The position numbers and the translations under genes are program-made. The notes beneath the pieces were generated by a model. The model did no database searches, had not been told where the DNA came from, and saw nothing but the letters and a program-made list of their open reading frames with translations. A stretch of DNA of 64,000 bases from Mactromeris polynyma (taxonomy: Eukaryota > Mollusca > Bivalvia > Venerida > Mactridae), in NCBI GenBank assembly GCA_032209605.1, contig JASFXZ010000010.1, positions 10,685,385 to 10,749,384 of the forward strand, in the 5' to 3' direction. Positions 12,409-25,432 of the stretch are shown in pieces (positions within the stretch are counted from its first letter, which is position 1; each line of letters begins with the position of its first letter).

Positions 12409-13575
12409 ATGGCTGGTTCAACCGTGGACATTCACGGAATTTTACGTAATAATTCTACGGACAAATATTTCATAGAATATGACGGATTTCTTTCCAACCA
12501 CCTTGCTCATGCTGTTATTGCTTTAAGCAGACTTGGGATGTCACGTGATAGAATTGAACATTTCATAAGTACGTACAAGAGTCGTCTCGAACCGGCAACC
12601 AATGACCCGGCTGACACGAGACCACCTCAAGAATTAAAAGGCGAACGTGTCGCATTTTATTCTATCCTGAAGCATTACGAAAGTTTACTGCAAGATAAAT
12701 ATGACAATAATATCGATGACTTAATCAGAAATGAGTACCCGAAGGTATCCGAAGGGCTTGGGAGTTCTGCATTACACGGAACTATTCACCTCGGTTACGG
12801 CTACTCGGTGAAGAATGTTAGAACAGTTCTTGAAGGACTCGCCTACACATTCCATTCGTTCCGACCTATCAGTACTTCTCGTGGAGCACAAGAACTCGCG
12901 AGATTTGGTCATGGAAACGTTGAAATCACAGATGTGCTGACAAAATTGCAGAGTAATACATCACTACAACAGCAGATGTGTGAAGGCATTAAAGAGGAAA
13001 GATGGAAACCACTGAAATTAGGCAAATTCCAGATAGCTGTGACTTATTTAACTGCTGATCACGCTGACCTACTTACCAACCTCGTGTTGTCTGTTAAGTT
13101 TGATTCAAACTCGTTTTTGGAAGATGGTTCACTTGATCCAGTCCGATGCATGCGCCAAGTTGTTCACTGGGTTGTACTTGTCTACGCTTTAGCCAGTACC
13201 AGAAACAACTTCTTCTTGTTACACGGTGTAACCTGTGCGTGGAGTCTCCAAGAAATTATCCCGTTACTGAAGAAGGATGACGGTGTCAAGGTCATTCGAG
13301 AATTTCTGACTGTAGTTCTTTCAGTTTATGTTTCCCAGGGCTGTCCAGAGTTAAGTATTCCAGCTCTTACTGGTGAATTTGACGATGATGATTGGTCTGC
13401 TCTGGTAAAGAAAGCTACAGATGTTGATCGTGATGAGCATTGTTACAAACTTGTACAAGTGTGCCGAGAGATGGTAAAAGATGCGCGCGCATTTGGTGAG
13501 AATCCCAATGTTTATATGCAAGCTGCTAAGTCGGTGCTGGAAAATGAATTTCACTACCGTTCTTCCTGGCCTTGA
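12409..13575 (+). CDS. Questin oxidase-like protein (formerly DUF4243), copy 1
   Basis: A single uninterrupted reading frame of 388 codons plus TGA, unlike the nine-exon neighbour. It matches the questin oxidase-like family as I know it: an N-terminal block KYFIEYDGFLSNHLAHAVIA (about 19-38), then ALHGTIHLGYGYSV (about 121-134), EGLAYTFHSF (142-151) and FFLLHGVTCAW around His272. Conserved histidines His31, His34, His123, His127, His149 and His272 are candidates for substrate or cofactor contacts. Fungal members act in polyketide tailoring (oxidative ring opening); the role in an animal is unknown. No signal peptide or membrane segment is seen. Two AATAAA signals follow (13602, 13632). Unlike copies 2 and 3, it ends in HYRSSWP. 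Confidence 0.85.
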   Translation: MAGSTVDIHGILRNNSTDKYFIEYDGFLSNHLAHAVIALSRLGMSRDRIEHFISTYKSRLEPATNDPADTRPPQELKGERVAFYSILKHYESLLQDKYDNNIDDLIRNEYPKVSEGLGSSALHGTIHLGYGYSVKNVRTVLEGLAYTFHSFRPISTSRGAQELARFGHGNVEITDVLTKLQSNTSLQQQMCEGIKEERWKPLKLGKFQIAVTYLTADHADLLTNLVLSVKFDSNSFLEDGSLDPVRCMRQVVHWVVLVYALASTRNNFFLLHGVTCAWSLQEIIPLLKKDDGVKVIREFLTVVLSVYVSQGCPELSIPALTGEFDDDDWSALVKKATDVDRDEHCYKLVQVCREMVKDARAFGENPNVYMQAAKSVLENEFHYRSSWP

Positions 13576-13601
13576 CATTTCAACTCTATATCGTGTGAGG
13601 A

Positions 13602-13637
13602 AATAAACGGGAAAACAGGACTGTCGAATTGAATAAA
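13602..13637 (+). terminator. Candidate polyadenylation signals of gene copy 1
   Basis: AATAAA occurs at 13602-13607 and 13632-13637, 27 and 57 bases after the stop codon. In copies 2 and 3 the matching sites read AATAAT and ATCAAA, so the canonical hexamers are absent there. Confidence 0.5.
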
Positions 13638-15017
13638 ATCCTGGAACCTTTCTTGCTAGTGGTGCTTAGACTATGTGTTTGGTTAGTGGTTATAGTAAAC
13701 AGAATAATTATGTACTCTTACATATAGTAATGTAAAATGTATCCTTGATATACATGAACATGGTTTTAGTGATTCTTGTTGTTTTCAATCTGTATACATT
13801 AATAATACAATGTAGATCTAAATTATTTCTCTTTAAAAGATAGAATTTAGGACCTATATGTACAGACCCGGAAACATGATTTATCATGTATAGATAACAA
13901 CTTGTAATGATTTACAGAATTTACATACCAGCCTTGTTTAGACTTCTTTTGGAGAGAAAAGTACATACACACATTATTACGTATAACAATGTATTACGGA
14001 CTTTGACATTATTTAGGGGGAAACCTTGTTCACATACACGTGTGCAACATACGCGTAAATAAATACAACGGGACAGTTGACATGGAAACAAACACTATTT
14101 TATTATTTTTTTGAAACAAACATATTGTTATTGGAATCCTTTTCTAGCTAGCGCTGCTTTTGTTTTTATGCTATAAAACAATATAATTATCTGGTCGTAG
14201 ATATATATAGCTTCATCTTCACGAATAATGATATATTTTGTAGTAATCTCATAAACAAATAGTGTCGTGTAGGAGTTTTACACTGTTATTTAAGTTGGTA
14301 CAGGGAACGCCACATTTACAAGACATTGCCTTCCCACACATATCTCAGGGAAACAATAGCATACGAAACATTAGGACTTGAGAAGGTGTAAGGGCAAGAA
14401 TCTATGGGAAAGAGGAAGTAAGGCATTGTCTGGCTGATTATCAAAAACAATCTTGGAGAAGTGGAGGGGACAACAAATGGGGGAAACAAGGGGTGATATG
14501 GAGGGAATACATTACAGGACAAGCTAGGACAGCAAGTTGGCCACGGACAGAAATGGTGAAAATACGAATGTTATAGAAGGCAAAGGAATTGCACAAGGGA
14601 AAGGGGGAATTAATATTTATCTAAAACATAATGGGAAATAATAACCTCATATTGATTTACAGCCTTGGAACTGTCGGTAAAAGTACTGACACTAGTTTAG
14701 TCATGTAAAGCGGGGTCAGTTGATCCTACCATTGTTCCCAAGGTTACCTACCAGTATTAGCTTAGATTTCAAAGCAATGAGTGATGAACAATTAACTACT
14801 ACATATCTCGGTCGAATGTTTCGTAAATACAGGAAAGACGCCATTGAGGAAAAAGTGAAATATATTATATTAACATGTTTAAATATATATTAAATAAAAG
14901 TGTATCTAAAAGATTGAGTAGTTCTCTGATGTTATAGTAACTCGTGTCAATTTCGTGTTCAATTTGTAAATGTTAGTGCATGTATAATTGTTCTTTGTAA
15001 TTAGATTCTTTGTTGTT
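13638..15017. other. Downstream flank of block 1, no gene seen
   Basis: AT-rich sequence with partial matches to 39.4-40.5 kb downstream of gene copy 3. The open frames are short and unsupported. Confidence 0.5.
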
Positions 15018-15267
15018 AACAAGTGCGTAGCTGGGCCATTTTTTCAGTATACGCACGACTTTCTAGGGATATCCCCCAGAAAAGTTTGAAATTCTATATC
15101 GTCATAGCTGCATTCTGAGGCATTTTAGAGGGTATTTTCATATTATATATAAAGTTGGCTGTTTTTGTCAAGTTCAACCCTAACCTTCCTTTTTATACCA
15201 TTTTTGGCCACAATTATTTTTCCAACTGATGTTACGCACGTGCGTAGCATCAGATACGCCCCTTGTT
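15018..15267. mobile_element. Imperfect TIR element shared by the duplicated flanks
   Basis: Ends AACAAGTGCGTAGCTGGG and, inverted, GATACGCCCCTTGTT are imperfect inverted repeats. The element also sits at about 40499-40740 downstream of gene copy 3, so it was present before the flank was duplicated. No coding capacity. Confidence 0.4.
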
Positions 15268-15947
15268 CATAACATAAGCAATAAAATAATATCACGGTAC
15301 TTCAGTTCATTTGTTAATGTTGGTGTTTCAGTTTTGAGAGCATGTCAATGCTTCTGGCAGAATTCGCAATTTACAGTCGCAATTTAAAAATGCATTGGAG
15401 GAATTTTAAATGTCGTTCTAAGGAGGATGTCGTTCAGGGAGGGAATACTGTAGTCTGACTTCTAATTCATGTAATGATCAAAGTGGTGCACTCGTATATG
15501 CATGCACTTGATGTATTGTCAGATTCGGTCTCACAAAAAATGGCCAATTGCTTTCCAAGACAACCGTATCTTCACCATTAGGCTATCTTATGGACCAAAA
15601 AAGCAATCTAAAAGACTGTTGTTGTATCAAATATATAAGCCATGGCTAATATTTATATATACTTTGTATGGCGCTTTTTTGATTCCTACAAAATATATGA
15701 CTCACGGAATCATCGAAGGTCACTGAAAATCCTGTCTTCATTCAGTTTTTTCTGAGTAGGCTATCTTGAATATTGATACGAAAAACCAACTTACATGTAT
15801 GCTGAAATAAATGCGTGACTTCTTTTGACATTAGGGTCATTCTGTCAGGTAAGAAAAAAGTCTCCTCTACTTCATTCATCCTTGTCTTGTCGTCCAATTG
15901 AATAAATATACGAGTCCGAACTTTAAGTATGCTCACACTTAAATAGG

Positions 15948-16474
15948 TTGATGTAAGTTACAATATTGAACACTATGTATTTGTTGTTTTTGGCAGTATT
16001 GCATTCTGTGTTTGTGATCTACCTTATACCCTGTGCTCAGTACAAACATGTGTAATTGTACCCATGATACATATTTTATTGCTTCAATTTTGAATTAAAG
16101 TTTGCGCTTCTTATGTGTGTACGAGTTTGTTATTCTTCATTTATGCTATTCTTTTCAGAGTATGGATTGGTTCAAAGTTATCCAAAGACAATATGAGTGC
16201 TGCTGTACGATTTTCAACCTCTTTAAGTGACCTCATTTCCAGAAAATATCACATGTGACGTCACCATATACCGACAGTAAGCAATACATGCATTTGCCCT
16301 ATATGGCAATATGAAAACGAAGTGACCATAATTATGGAGTAAATATTGTTTCCTGCTTGCAAATAGTGTCACCACATGTTACATTTTCCTGAAATGATGT
16401 AACTTACAGAAGTGCTTGTAAATCCCATAGCAGTGCTCATAAACTTATTGTAACAATTATAAGAATGTGGTTTT
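15948..16474 (+). repeat. Direct repeat flanking block 1, right copy
   Basis: Partner of 4394-4909 in the same orientation, including the family A MITE. A short extra piece near 16290 (ATGCATTTGCCCTATATGGC) is absent from the left copy. Confidence 0.75.
16196..16437. mobile_element. MITE, family A copy 3
   Basis: Arms AGTGCTGCTGTACG and, inverted, CATAGCAGTGCT. Slightly longer than the copy at 4643 through the piece near 16290. Confidence 0.7.
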
Positions 16475-16957
16475 TGGACGGTGCACCCCAAGGGGCACTG
16501 TCCTAAGTATGCACAACTGATTTCAAATCTACAAACCAATTTACAGGAATACAGCTTTCTGCATTGAAGAAAATAGTGCAGTTTTCAATACTTAAATACA
16601 CATAGCAAATTGAATACCCTTCCAAAATTCCAATTAATATGATAAAATATAGCAAAAATTCATAAATTTTGCATATTTGGATAAATGCTGCTCGATGATA
16701 CAGGCTAAATATGATAAAGTATCCATGCGCAAACCGCCGTTCCGCTTGAGTGGTTACCATCTCTACAAACCAATTTACCTAACAGGAATTTAATAGATCT
16801 GGTCGCCAGACGATAAACTGTACTAAATAAAAGATTCCCTTCTGAAAACTTTATGTGCGTGTTACCAAAACAAAAAGAAAATGCGTGTGTATGCTTTTGT
16901 TTAAAGGACGTGTGTAAACAGATATATCTACAAATTCAAAACATCGAATATATTACT

Positions 16958-17054
16958 GCGCAGCGCGTGGAGATTCCCGGATTTTACTCAGAACGCCATT
17001 GTTCAAGTCGCGAAATTCTGTCAACTCGCCGTATATCCTGCTCTTCTGGTCATT
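16958..17054 (+). other. Candidate 5' UTR exon of the OB-fold gene
   Basis: A GC-richer island (GCGCAGCGCGTGGAGATTCC onward) ends in a consensus donor, CATT|GTGAGT, at 17054. The first coding exon of the OB-fold gene at 18323 opens with an acceptor directly before its ATG, so an upstream non-coding exon is expected, and this is the best candidate. The start is approximate. Confidence 0.35.
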
Positions 17055-19376
17055 GTGAGTATTTTTTACGATATCATTTGAATGCTTATAGGTTTGCTTA
17101 GTTCTATGTTGTATTATTTTCATTCGATGTGTATGCATATGCTTATTGTGTAGTATAGTCATCATCACTATTCTCGCGGTATGACGTCATCCTGTAAATA
17201 TGGCGGTGACCCCCATGTACATTTGTTTACTTGTGTAACAAACTTTAAACAATTTTTCATTAATTTAATGCTGTTAAGAATTGGGATAGGATTGGAATTG
17301 ATGCTTATGTGTTGGTAATTGATTTTCAGTTAACTATTATTTCTTCATTATTCATTATTCGATAAGTACCGCGAGAATACTGATATGCGGTGTATTATTT
17401 ATCTGTTTATGTCCCATTTTCGTGTTAACGATTTTCCGAAAATTTTAGCGGGATAAAACGCTTACCATAACTGAATCTTTATATGAATGTTCTGCGTTAA
17501 TATATTGATTGTGTTTGATTGAATTACTGTGTAAATTCGTCCGTAGCTAGTGAACAATCCCGTGTCGAACCGTGACCTAAATTATTTTTTAGAAAACGTT
17601 CGTGACCTACATATCAGGTTATGTAAACAAACAAACATTGATAATGAAACAGAAAGTGAACTGACATTTGTGCACATTGCAAAGGATTTTATCAGTATTT
17701 TAATGTTACCCTGTAAATGTTGCTTTTGATCTGTACTTTACTATTATCATGAAACTAGAATAAGAATTTAAGATAGATGAAATTTTATGCCAACATAAAA
17801 TTATTTATGGCATTGTACAAAATTTATTAAAACCATTTAGTGGAGTGGAACCGGGGTTTGGACTATACGCATAAATTACCGGTTAGCCAATCAATGTTCT
17901 TTATTAATCCAATTGTACTCCATGTTACTAAGTTTTAAAGAAGAAAAAGATAATACTACTGGAATTTGAAGTAGTAATACTAGTAGCTAATAAATGCAAT
18001 AGTTATTTCATAATATACTCATGATATTACCATCAAATTGTACATAGTTTGTACATTAGCTTTTTGGTAATATATACATGAATAGAGGAGTCATTGAAGA
18101 AAAAGAAAAACAAATATATTTACAAATTATTGCCTAATTGCTTAAAAGCTTATACTGTATCTTTGCTTCTAGAGGTCCATGTTGTATAAATGACTAACTA
18201 TTCCACATGTGTCATAGCCACTTACGCCTGTCTTCAGTTTATTGACTATCCATGTTAAACCTGTTATGCTGTCAAAAAATTAATCATATAACACGCGTGA
18301 AATAAATATTTCTTTGTTCCAGATGTCCGCCATCAATGACCTCTTTGACAAAAGGGACTCTGGTCCTTACAGAAAGCCACTGAGGGTAGTGGTCGTTGCG
18401 TCCGACGAGGCCAGCAAGTACCGGGGCCAGGACGGTAGCGACCGCAAATGCATGAGTGCTGCCATTAGCGATGGAACAACATGCATTTTATGCAAGATAT
18501 ATGATGAATGCAAGTTAGTCACAAGACAGATGACTCCCGTCACATTGTGGTGACGAAGAACATCCCAGACGACCATCTAACCCAAGGCCAGGCAATTATA
18601 CATCCTCCGCCAGCTGATGTGGTACCACTTCAAGCCGCCCTGAAGTCTCCAGCAAAGCAGCGGGTTTCGTATGTGGACGTCTTGTGCAGGTACTTGATAC
18701 AAACTCATCTGTTTTGTTCTGAGTAGTGCTTGTCATTAATATACTATAGAAAATATTGTGATCATATTCCTCTTCTCATTTTTGTACTTGGAGGATTTGT
18801 AACTAATTTCTTTTAATCAATTAAGAAGTGTATGCAATTCGGAATTATTCCACAGTAGCAATGTAATCAATAAATGTTATGTGCATACGAACTATGTTAC
18901 TATTTAATATTTATTAAATTGAGAACTAATGTTAACAATATACTGCAATTTTTTTCAAAGATATAAAACGCAATAGACACATCACTTGATAACGTTTCTT
19001 CTTTACTTAAAGGTTGTAAATCGCATTCTGAAAATTGTTCAAAAATCGAATACTAATTGCTAATTTGTAAAATTACGATACTTATAATCCTTATAGCGAT
19101 TCACACCTTTTAAAACCAATAGTATTAGTCTTATGAAACATGAAACATTTAATTTGATGAAACGCCTATTTTTACACAGAAGCATATTCAATGGCGTTGT
19201 ACATTTAGCAAAAATACAGTATGTATATTACATGTACTCAACTATGTATAATAATGTCATAACTATAACTAGTATTAGACAAGGCATCAAAACGTGACAT
19301 ATCAGTACTTAAAGTATCAAACTGCACAAAAATAGTGTACATACACCTGACATGCTATTCGATACAGTTCACAAGA

Positions 19377-19604
19377 CTAGAACAATGAATCGAAGTTCCT
19401 GAAAAAGTGTGTTTTTAGACTTTTCTTAAAAGCATCTACGGATTTCAGATTCCTTATATGGACTGGAATGTCATTCCATAATGTCGGCCCAACAGTTTTA
19501 AAACTTCTATCAGCAAATGTTTTACGTTTATTGAATGGTACTGCATAACAACCTATGGAAGAGCTGGATGATCTAAGCCTACGTTCAGATTTTTTACTAC
19601 ACAA
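19377..19604 (-). mobile_element. LINE reverse-transcriptase C-terminal fragment
   Basis: A 75-codon frame has the pattern typical of the end of non-LTR retrotransposon ORF2: TFADRSFKTVGPTLWNDIP, then a basic/phenylalanine-rich tail (FKKSLKTHFF). Only the 3' end is present, as expected for a 5'-truncated insertion. It lies antisense in intron 1 of the OB-fold gene. Confidence 0.75.
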
Positions 19605-20824
19605 TAACTCTTATTATGTATCCTGTTCATGTACATGGCCTACTTCCATAATTCTTAGGACCAAAACTTTAAACACTTTAACATTTACTGCACATATATC
19701 TATAAGTAATAAGTTATGTATTTCAGAGACATATATCCTAATACATTTGACACCTATTTATTATATTATGCTAATGAATGATATACACATGTTGTGATTA
19801 TCTAGGAGGAGGCCAAGGGAACTGTAAAAGTGAAGGGCGAAGACGTAGAAATCAAGGTGGTGACCTTGGAAGAAAACTCGGTAAAAGCCAAGGTGACATT
19901 GTGGAGGGAAGCTGCAGATGCAGACATTAACACAGGAGACTTCATCAGTGTTACTGATGTAGTGGTGAACGTGTTCAAGCGAGATCCTCTCTGTCCTCCA
20001 CAAATCGATCTAAAGTCAAGGTAAATCTATTAATTATTACAACATCAGAATTATAGAACAACTTACAATATCATAATTGTTTATTAAAATCTTTTTAATT
20101 GATTTAGATAAACTTAAGCATTTGTTTCACATGCCACATATTCACATCATATAAGGCATTTATTGTAACTATACGAGCCTCGTTTTGACAAAACCATACT
20201 TAATAACACAAGTAAAATGACATAAAAAATGCAGTAAAGTGTTTAAGTGACGTCACATGAGGCGGTCTGGCATATTTTTCAGTTCAAGTTGTATGTTTGC
20301 TCAATATCCATTGTAAGCTATACAGGATATTCGGCAATAAACCAGCAGAGTTGTGATTTATATTTGAAGAGCTTTAAAAGTGTGCCCAGGCGTCGTTTAT
20401 TCTCTTAAAAATATTTATTTATGCAAATAATATCTTTGTACTTAAGAGCTAGGTAACTGCTCCGCTTTTCTAGTATTGTCACAGACAGTTGAGAAAGGTG
20501 CAAAATTCGCAATTACATAAAAAGAAAAACAGGATACTGACTAAAGCTTGTTATATGTTTTGATCATCACCTGTGACGGTACATTGGATTTCTGTTTGTA
20601 AGGAAGGCATGTGTCAAACACCTTTAGTACACATTTCTTATTAATACTTATTTATACTTACATATTATTATTGTCATAACACTATTAAACCATCTTTGTA
20701 TCTTTGGCATGGTTATATATAATATGTATGGCTGTGGAATTGAAGAGTTAAGGCAATAGTATGTTGCAAATGTTTGAAAGCTTCATTGTAGGCACTCCTG
20801 AGTGAATGTTAAAATATAAAGTGA

Positions 20825-20972
20825 AGATACTGTCACGATATACTGCATAAATAGTAAATAACAAATAACATTAGCAAATCAAGTTGATATCTTCAGTTGA
20901 TACTGTCAGGATATTGCATAAATAGTAAATAACGAATAACATTAGCAGATCTAGTTGTTATCTTCAGCTGAA
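20825..20972. repeat. 74-bp tandem duplication
   Basis: Two adjacent copies starting GATACTGTCA at 20825 and 20899 share GCATAAATAGTAAATAAC and TAACATTAGCA, with several substitutions. Intron 2 of the OB-fold gene. Confidence 0.8.
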
Positions 20973-21409
20973 ACTCATGTATTGATATATTTTTTTTCAA
21001 ATAATTATAAGTCAATAATGAAATATTAAAAAATTATGTTTTTGGTGATCAAAATTTATAGTGATTGAAATTGAAACATTCAGAATATACTACATGTACT
21101 TATAATTCAACTCTTGTTCATATTTTAAGGCTACATTTCTTCTACATTTAGCCCATATTTTTATCATTTTTACAGGCAGCTGAAGCCCCACTGGAAGACT
21201 TTGTTGCCACAATCGATGGCGGGAGCATTGATGGTCAAACAGCTGACCTCTTGGCATCAACAGGAGACGTCATCAGCATCAGCGCTGAAATGCTCCAGAC
21301 TGCAACAGAGGACGACATTGAAGCATTTTTCATCTCTCATGTGCCTGTGGCTATGAAATTTGTGAAAAGGGGAGCAATTGTAGAGGACTTTTCATTAGTT
21401 GTGAAATAA

Positions 21410-24400
21410 TGTATCGCATCATTTACAAAAATGTATTTGTTTTATGTACTTAGCCTTTGTATTTTAGTACAATATACATTTGCATGTACAAAAATGTATA
21501 CACTACTCATATTTTTTCGTTTGGTTTAGAGTTACAGAATGGTCTATGCTAACAATTAATCATTGCTTTCAATATTATCTTAACTTTTTGGCCATCTTTC
21601 TGTTGCTTAATCACTATTCCTATTCAATTCTCTGATGTAATAATCTCTTGCATGTTCATAGAAGTTTTGTTTATCCCTTTTCCTTTGTTTTACTATATTG
21701 TTTCATTATTTCTGTATTGATGTTTAGTCGATTGGCTTACTTTTTTGTAAAAAGGTATATTTGATTTATATTTTAACTCTTCAACATTTGAGGATTAAGA
21801 AATATGTATATACTTTTAAAGGCATGAAGTAATGCTTTTTGAAACATCAGGGTTTTTATTTTACTTGTATCGAAACTGTTACCATCTTTTGACTGTTTTT
21901 GGATAGACCATTACGGTATCCTTTTGTGTATTGAAATACCTAACATATCAGCTGGGTGATGACATTTTTAAAAACGATCATTTTTCCATTTGTGCCAATA
22001 CTGTATGTATGATGTGCCTTTAAATGATCTCACTCATTATTACCATATACCTTTAAAAAATTGGTATTTACTAGTCAGTAAAGTTTATTTATCTGATTTT
22101 CATTATAACTGTTCATTGTAAATACTCAAACTTTCCTTTAATAACATGTTTACTTATTAATGGAAACTCATCTTTGTTTTTAATAAATAAAAAAATATTA
22201 TATGCAGATATTTTCAAATACATTTACCTAGAGAACATTCCATTATAAATATATAATAAAAAGGTAATATTTTAAGTTTTCAGAATTCACTAATATGCAT
22301 ATGCTTCCATTCAGTTTTTTGGTTTGGGTTTCAACAAGTTTTGAACAATATCCCATACAGGAGGTAATCAAAATTATACAATAATATATTTACAAATGAC
22401 GATAAAGGCAATATATTTGGTTCCCATGAAATTACTAAGCATGTCATATTGCAATTATTCCTGATGACAGATGTACAATTGTTTCACTTTCAATTTAAAC
22501 CGAATGTTCACATGTATACTCTATTTAGACAGTAGAAACGTTATTGCATTATTTCTTTTATAAAAAATTTCCAATCCGAAGTCCTTGCTATAAAAACGTT
22601 GATTCAAAATGTTTCAAAAATCAGCTCTGTTATATTTTAAACTCATCCAATCATTCCTCTCAATGTTACCCTTAATGTTCACTTTTTAACTAAACTAACA
22701 TTTATTAATGATATGATAGTGTGAATAAAACGAATTACATTTCTTCATCTATATACATCATTGTTAAACCTTTTTCTAACAACTCCATTTCTTCTAAGCT
22801 CCATTTTCAACATATTGATACTTCCTGCACATTTCTAGGAAGTTATTCAGGATAACATAATAATAGTGTCTGTTCTTGAAAATTAATATTACAAATTTGG
22901 AAACAAAGTACAATTCTTTTATACCTCATATGTGCTTTGCTTTTAACATTGTATTATGTGATTATGGCCAGTGGTATACTGATCAATGTACTATTTGTAT
23001 GCCTTTAATTTTCCATTACTATGTTTGTAGATAAATGTACATAACTTTGAAATGTGCTTGTTATATGTCATGTCCACTGCTAACTTTGGCACCAATTTGT
23101 GCAAACTGCTTTTGTAGTGCCAAATTTATGCAATCTCTTTGTCAATAGTGCTGTAAATATTTTTATGCTCTTTCATAACATCAGTATTAGAATAACATCT
23201 GTATTTTACATATATGTTTGTCTACTGCTAATGTTCAACTTGCATGTGCCTGTGCTTTTTTTGACATAAATCCAAATATATCCTCAGGTTTTTTCATTAT
23301 TTTGGTATTTGTTCATTTCATTCATGTATTTATTTCTCATAAGTTCATAAATATTTATACTTGGTGTTATACAATGTACTATATGCACTTCTTACAGCTT
23401 AACATAGATCTTCCTATCAGTAAACATTTTACACAAGCTGAACGTTTACTTAGATTAAACTACATGCAAAACTGTATTACAATTTCTGTGTCTATGGTAT
23501 ATCTCTCTTCAATTTTTAGGCAATTCTTTTATGCAGATCATTTCAAGTGCTGTTCTACTAAAACATAATATATAATAATCTGCCATTACATATTTAATCA
23601 ATTTCCTTCATGTATGCAACTTTGTTTATATGCCAATATTTGGTTATTTCCATGCATATGTCTTGTCATTTTTGACACTTATGTTATGAAACACTTGGAT
23701 GTCTTGCTTTTGTACTTTTGATAATTCAGCTCATTCTATTCATTTTTATATTACAATTTTTCAATATCTAGTCATTATATATTAGTTATATTTCTAATGT
23801 CATTTTTATAGATAAATTTAAACATCTTTTTCTTAAGTCATAAAAAAACAAAACAAGTACAAGATAACTCCACAAAGCATCTTCAATATAACATATATTC
23901 ATTACTACATTTCCATGACTACTCTCAAACTATGTACAAACTTTGTAAGATGACAGAACACTACATATAATAGGTTTAACAAAACTATTTTTTCACATGA
24001 TCCAATGTCAGTGACAAACACCATACACTTTTTTAATATTTGTGCCACTATAAAAATCGGATGTTACGTGTTCAGCTATGTGTTCATATGATGATGATAA
24101 TATTGCCATAAATGACTTGCTTTATACTCTTTTAGTCTGTATACATTGAATTGTGTTGAGCAGCAGCCTTTTACGCTAATCCTGTTACCTTTTCGTTTTG
24201 GTTAGATATATCTTTAATGTTCATTTAGCGGTAAATATTTCTTTAATCAATCTTTTAAAATATACATCCACCTAAAGGTACCATGTGGTCACCTTATTTC
24301 AGATTAAAATTGACATAAATACAATCCATTGCTGATACTTATGACCAATAACTGTTTGTTAATAAACATTTGAAATTACATCTTTAGTTCAGTGTTTCAT

Positions 24401-24882
24401 GCATCAACATTTATCATTTCCAATTATTCGTTATCACCCACTTCCTTACAAGTAATACATACTTGATAAGCATTTTGTGTGCTTCCAAAAATTGTTTGAA
24501 TCACCTTGCAAACCATGTCAGTCCTTCTGCCAGCACAAGTATTATGTATGCAGTAAGAATTACGTTAGTTTGGAGAGAGAAAAATCCCAAGCAAAGAAAG
24601 TGAAGGCTTGAGCACCACAATCCTAATCCACATATGCATTGTTACTCCTTAAAGGTTGTGATTTGCATTTTGAGAATAATATTTAAAAACTCTAATGTTC
24701 AATGAAGTAAAATATACCAAGAAAACACCTGATGCCTATAATGAATTTAACGTATAAATTGAAGAACGCAAATTCCGATTTGATGTTCTATCTTGGCGCG
24801 TAGGCCAGGTGAGATTTGTAATAATTATGTGTGCGTGGCACCGTCCTTCAGCACTTTCAGTGCTTTGATTAAATTTCTTAAA
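21410..24882. other. AT-rich stretch, no gene seen
   Basis: The 3' flank of the OB-fold gene and spacer before block 2. AATAAA is seen near 22183. Open frames up to about 129 codons (for example 24736-25125 minus, reaching into block 2) lack domains. Confidence 0.5.
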
Positions 24883-25432
24883 CACAAATATTGAACTAAA
24901 AATGAATAATTCATGAAATGAAAAAGGAAAAAAAGCAAAGTCACATAGTACATAAAATGCTTTACTGTAAACATGAAGAATGGTTAAATGTGGCAGACTC
25001 ATTTTTGGCTCGTCTTTTATTAAACAAAGTAGAGCTATTGTAATTTCTGCATCCACAAGAATGTTAAATATTGCATTTATCTCAATTTCTGAGAAGTCGC
25101 AATGATAATGGAACCTGTCCTGCAATTTTCGTCAGGAGGGGGTCCAGCTGTATGGACCCATTCTGAATACAGGATTTTAAAGAGAAAATTTTATTTTTTG
25201 CAAATATCGCCTAGACCCCCCCCCCCCCGTCTCTCTCTAACCGCACATGCACCCTCTCGCGCATGCTGTAGATGAGTCTGTATCTGTTTGTGGTGCTCTT
25301 GTTTAAAATATTTACAGCAAAATTTCAGACACAGCGCCAAACTCCACATGTAGTGAGCTCAAGGTCATTAATATGCGAAGAAAACAGAATTTTAACTAAA
25401 CTGTATACATCGAACAAACAAAATGTTTCCTG

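Larger units (their letters stand above)
18323..21409 (+). pseudogene. OB-fold nucleic-acid-binding-like gene, three frame breaks
   Basis: Exons 18323-18689, 19806-20020 and 21176-21409 have clean GT-AG borders. The product starts MSAINDLFDKRDSGPYRK, has one OB-like unit in exon 1 and a second in exon 2 (VKAKVTLWREAADADINTGD, then VTDVVVNVF), and ends in KRGAIVEDFSLVVK. This arrangement resembles RPA-like single-stranded nucleic acid binding proteins; the family is inferred from pattern only. The frame must change near 18508-18515, near 18672-18676 (shortly before the exon 1 donor) and at the exon 2 end (about 20019), each as if one base were missing. The other genes here are clean, so recent pseudogenisation is likely, but assembly deletions are possible. 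Intron 1 carries a LINE fragment. Confidence 0.6.

Noticed and set aside
23218..23568. 116-codon frame
   Set aside because: AT-rich, Phe/Ile/Tyr-heavy chance frame with no motif or splice context.
25210..25224. C homopolymer run
   Set aside because: Simple low-complexity tract, liable to sequencing error, with no associated feature.
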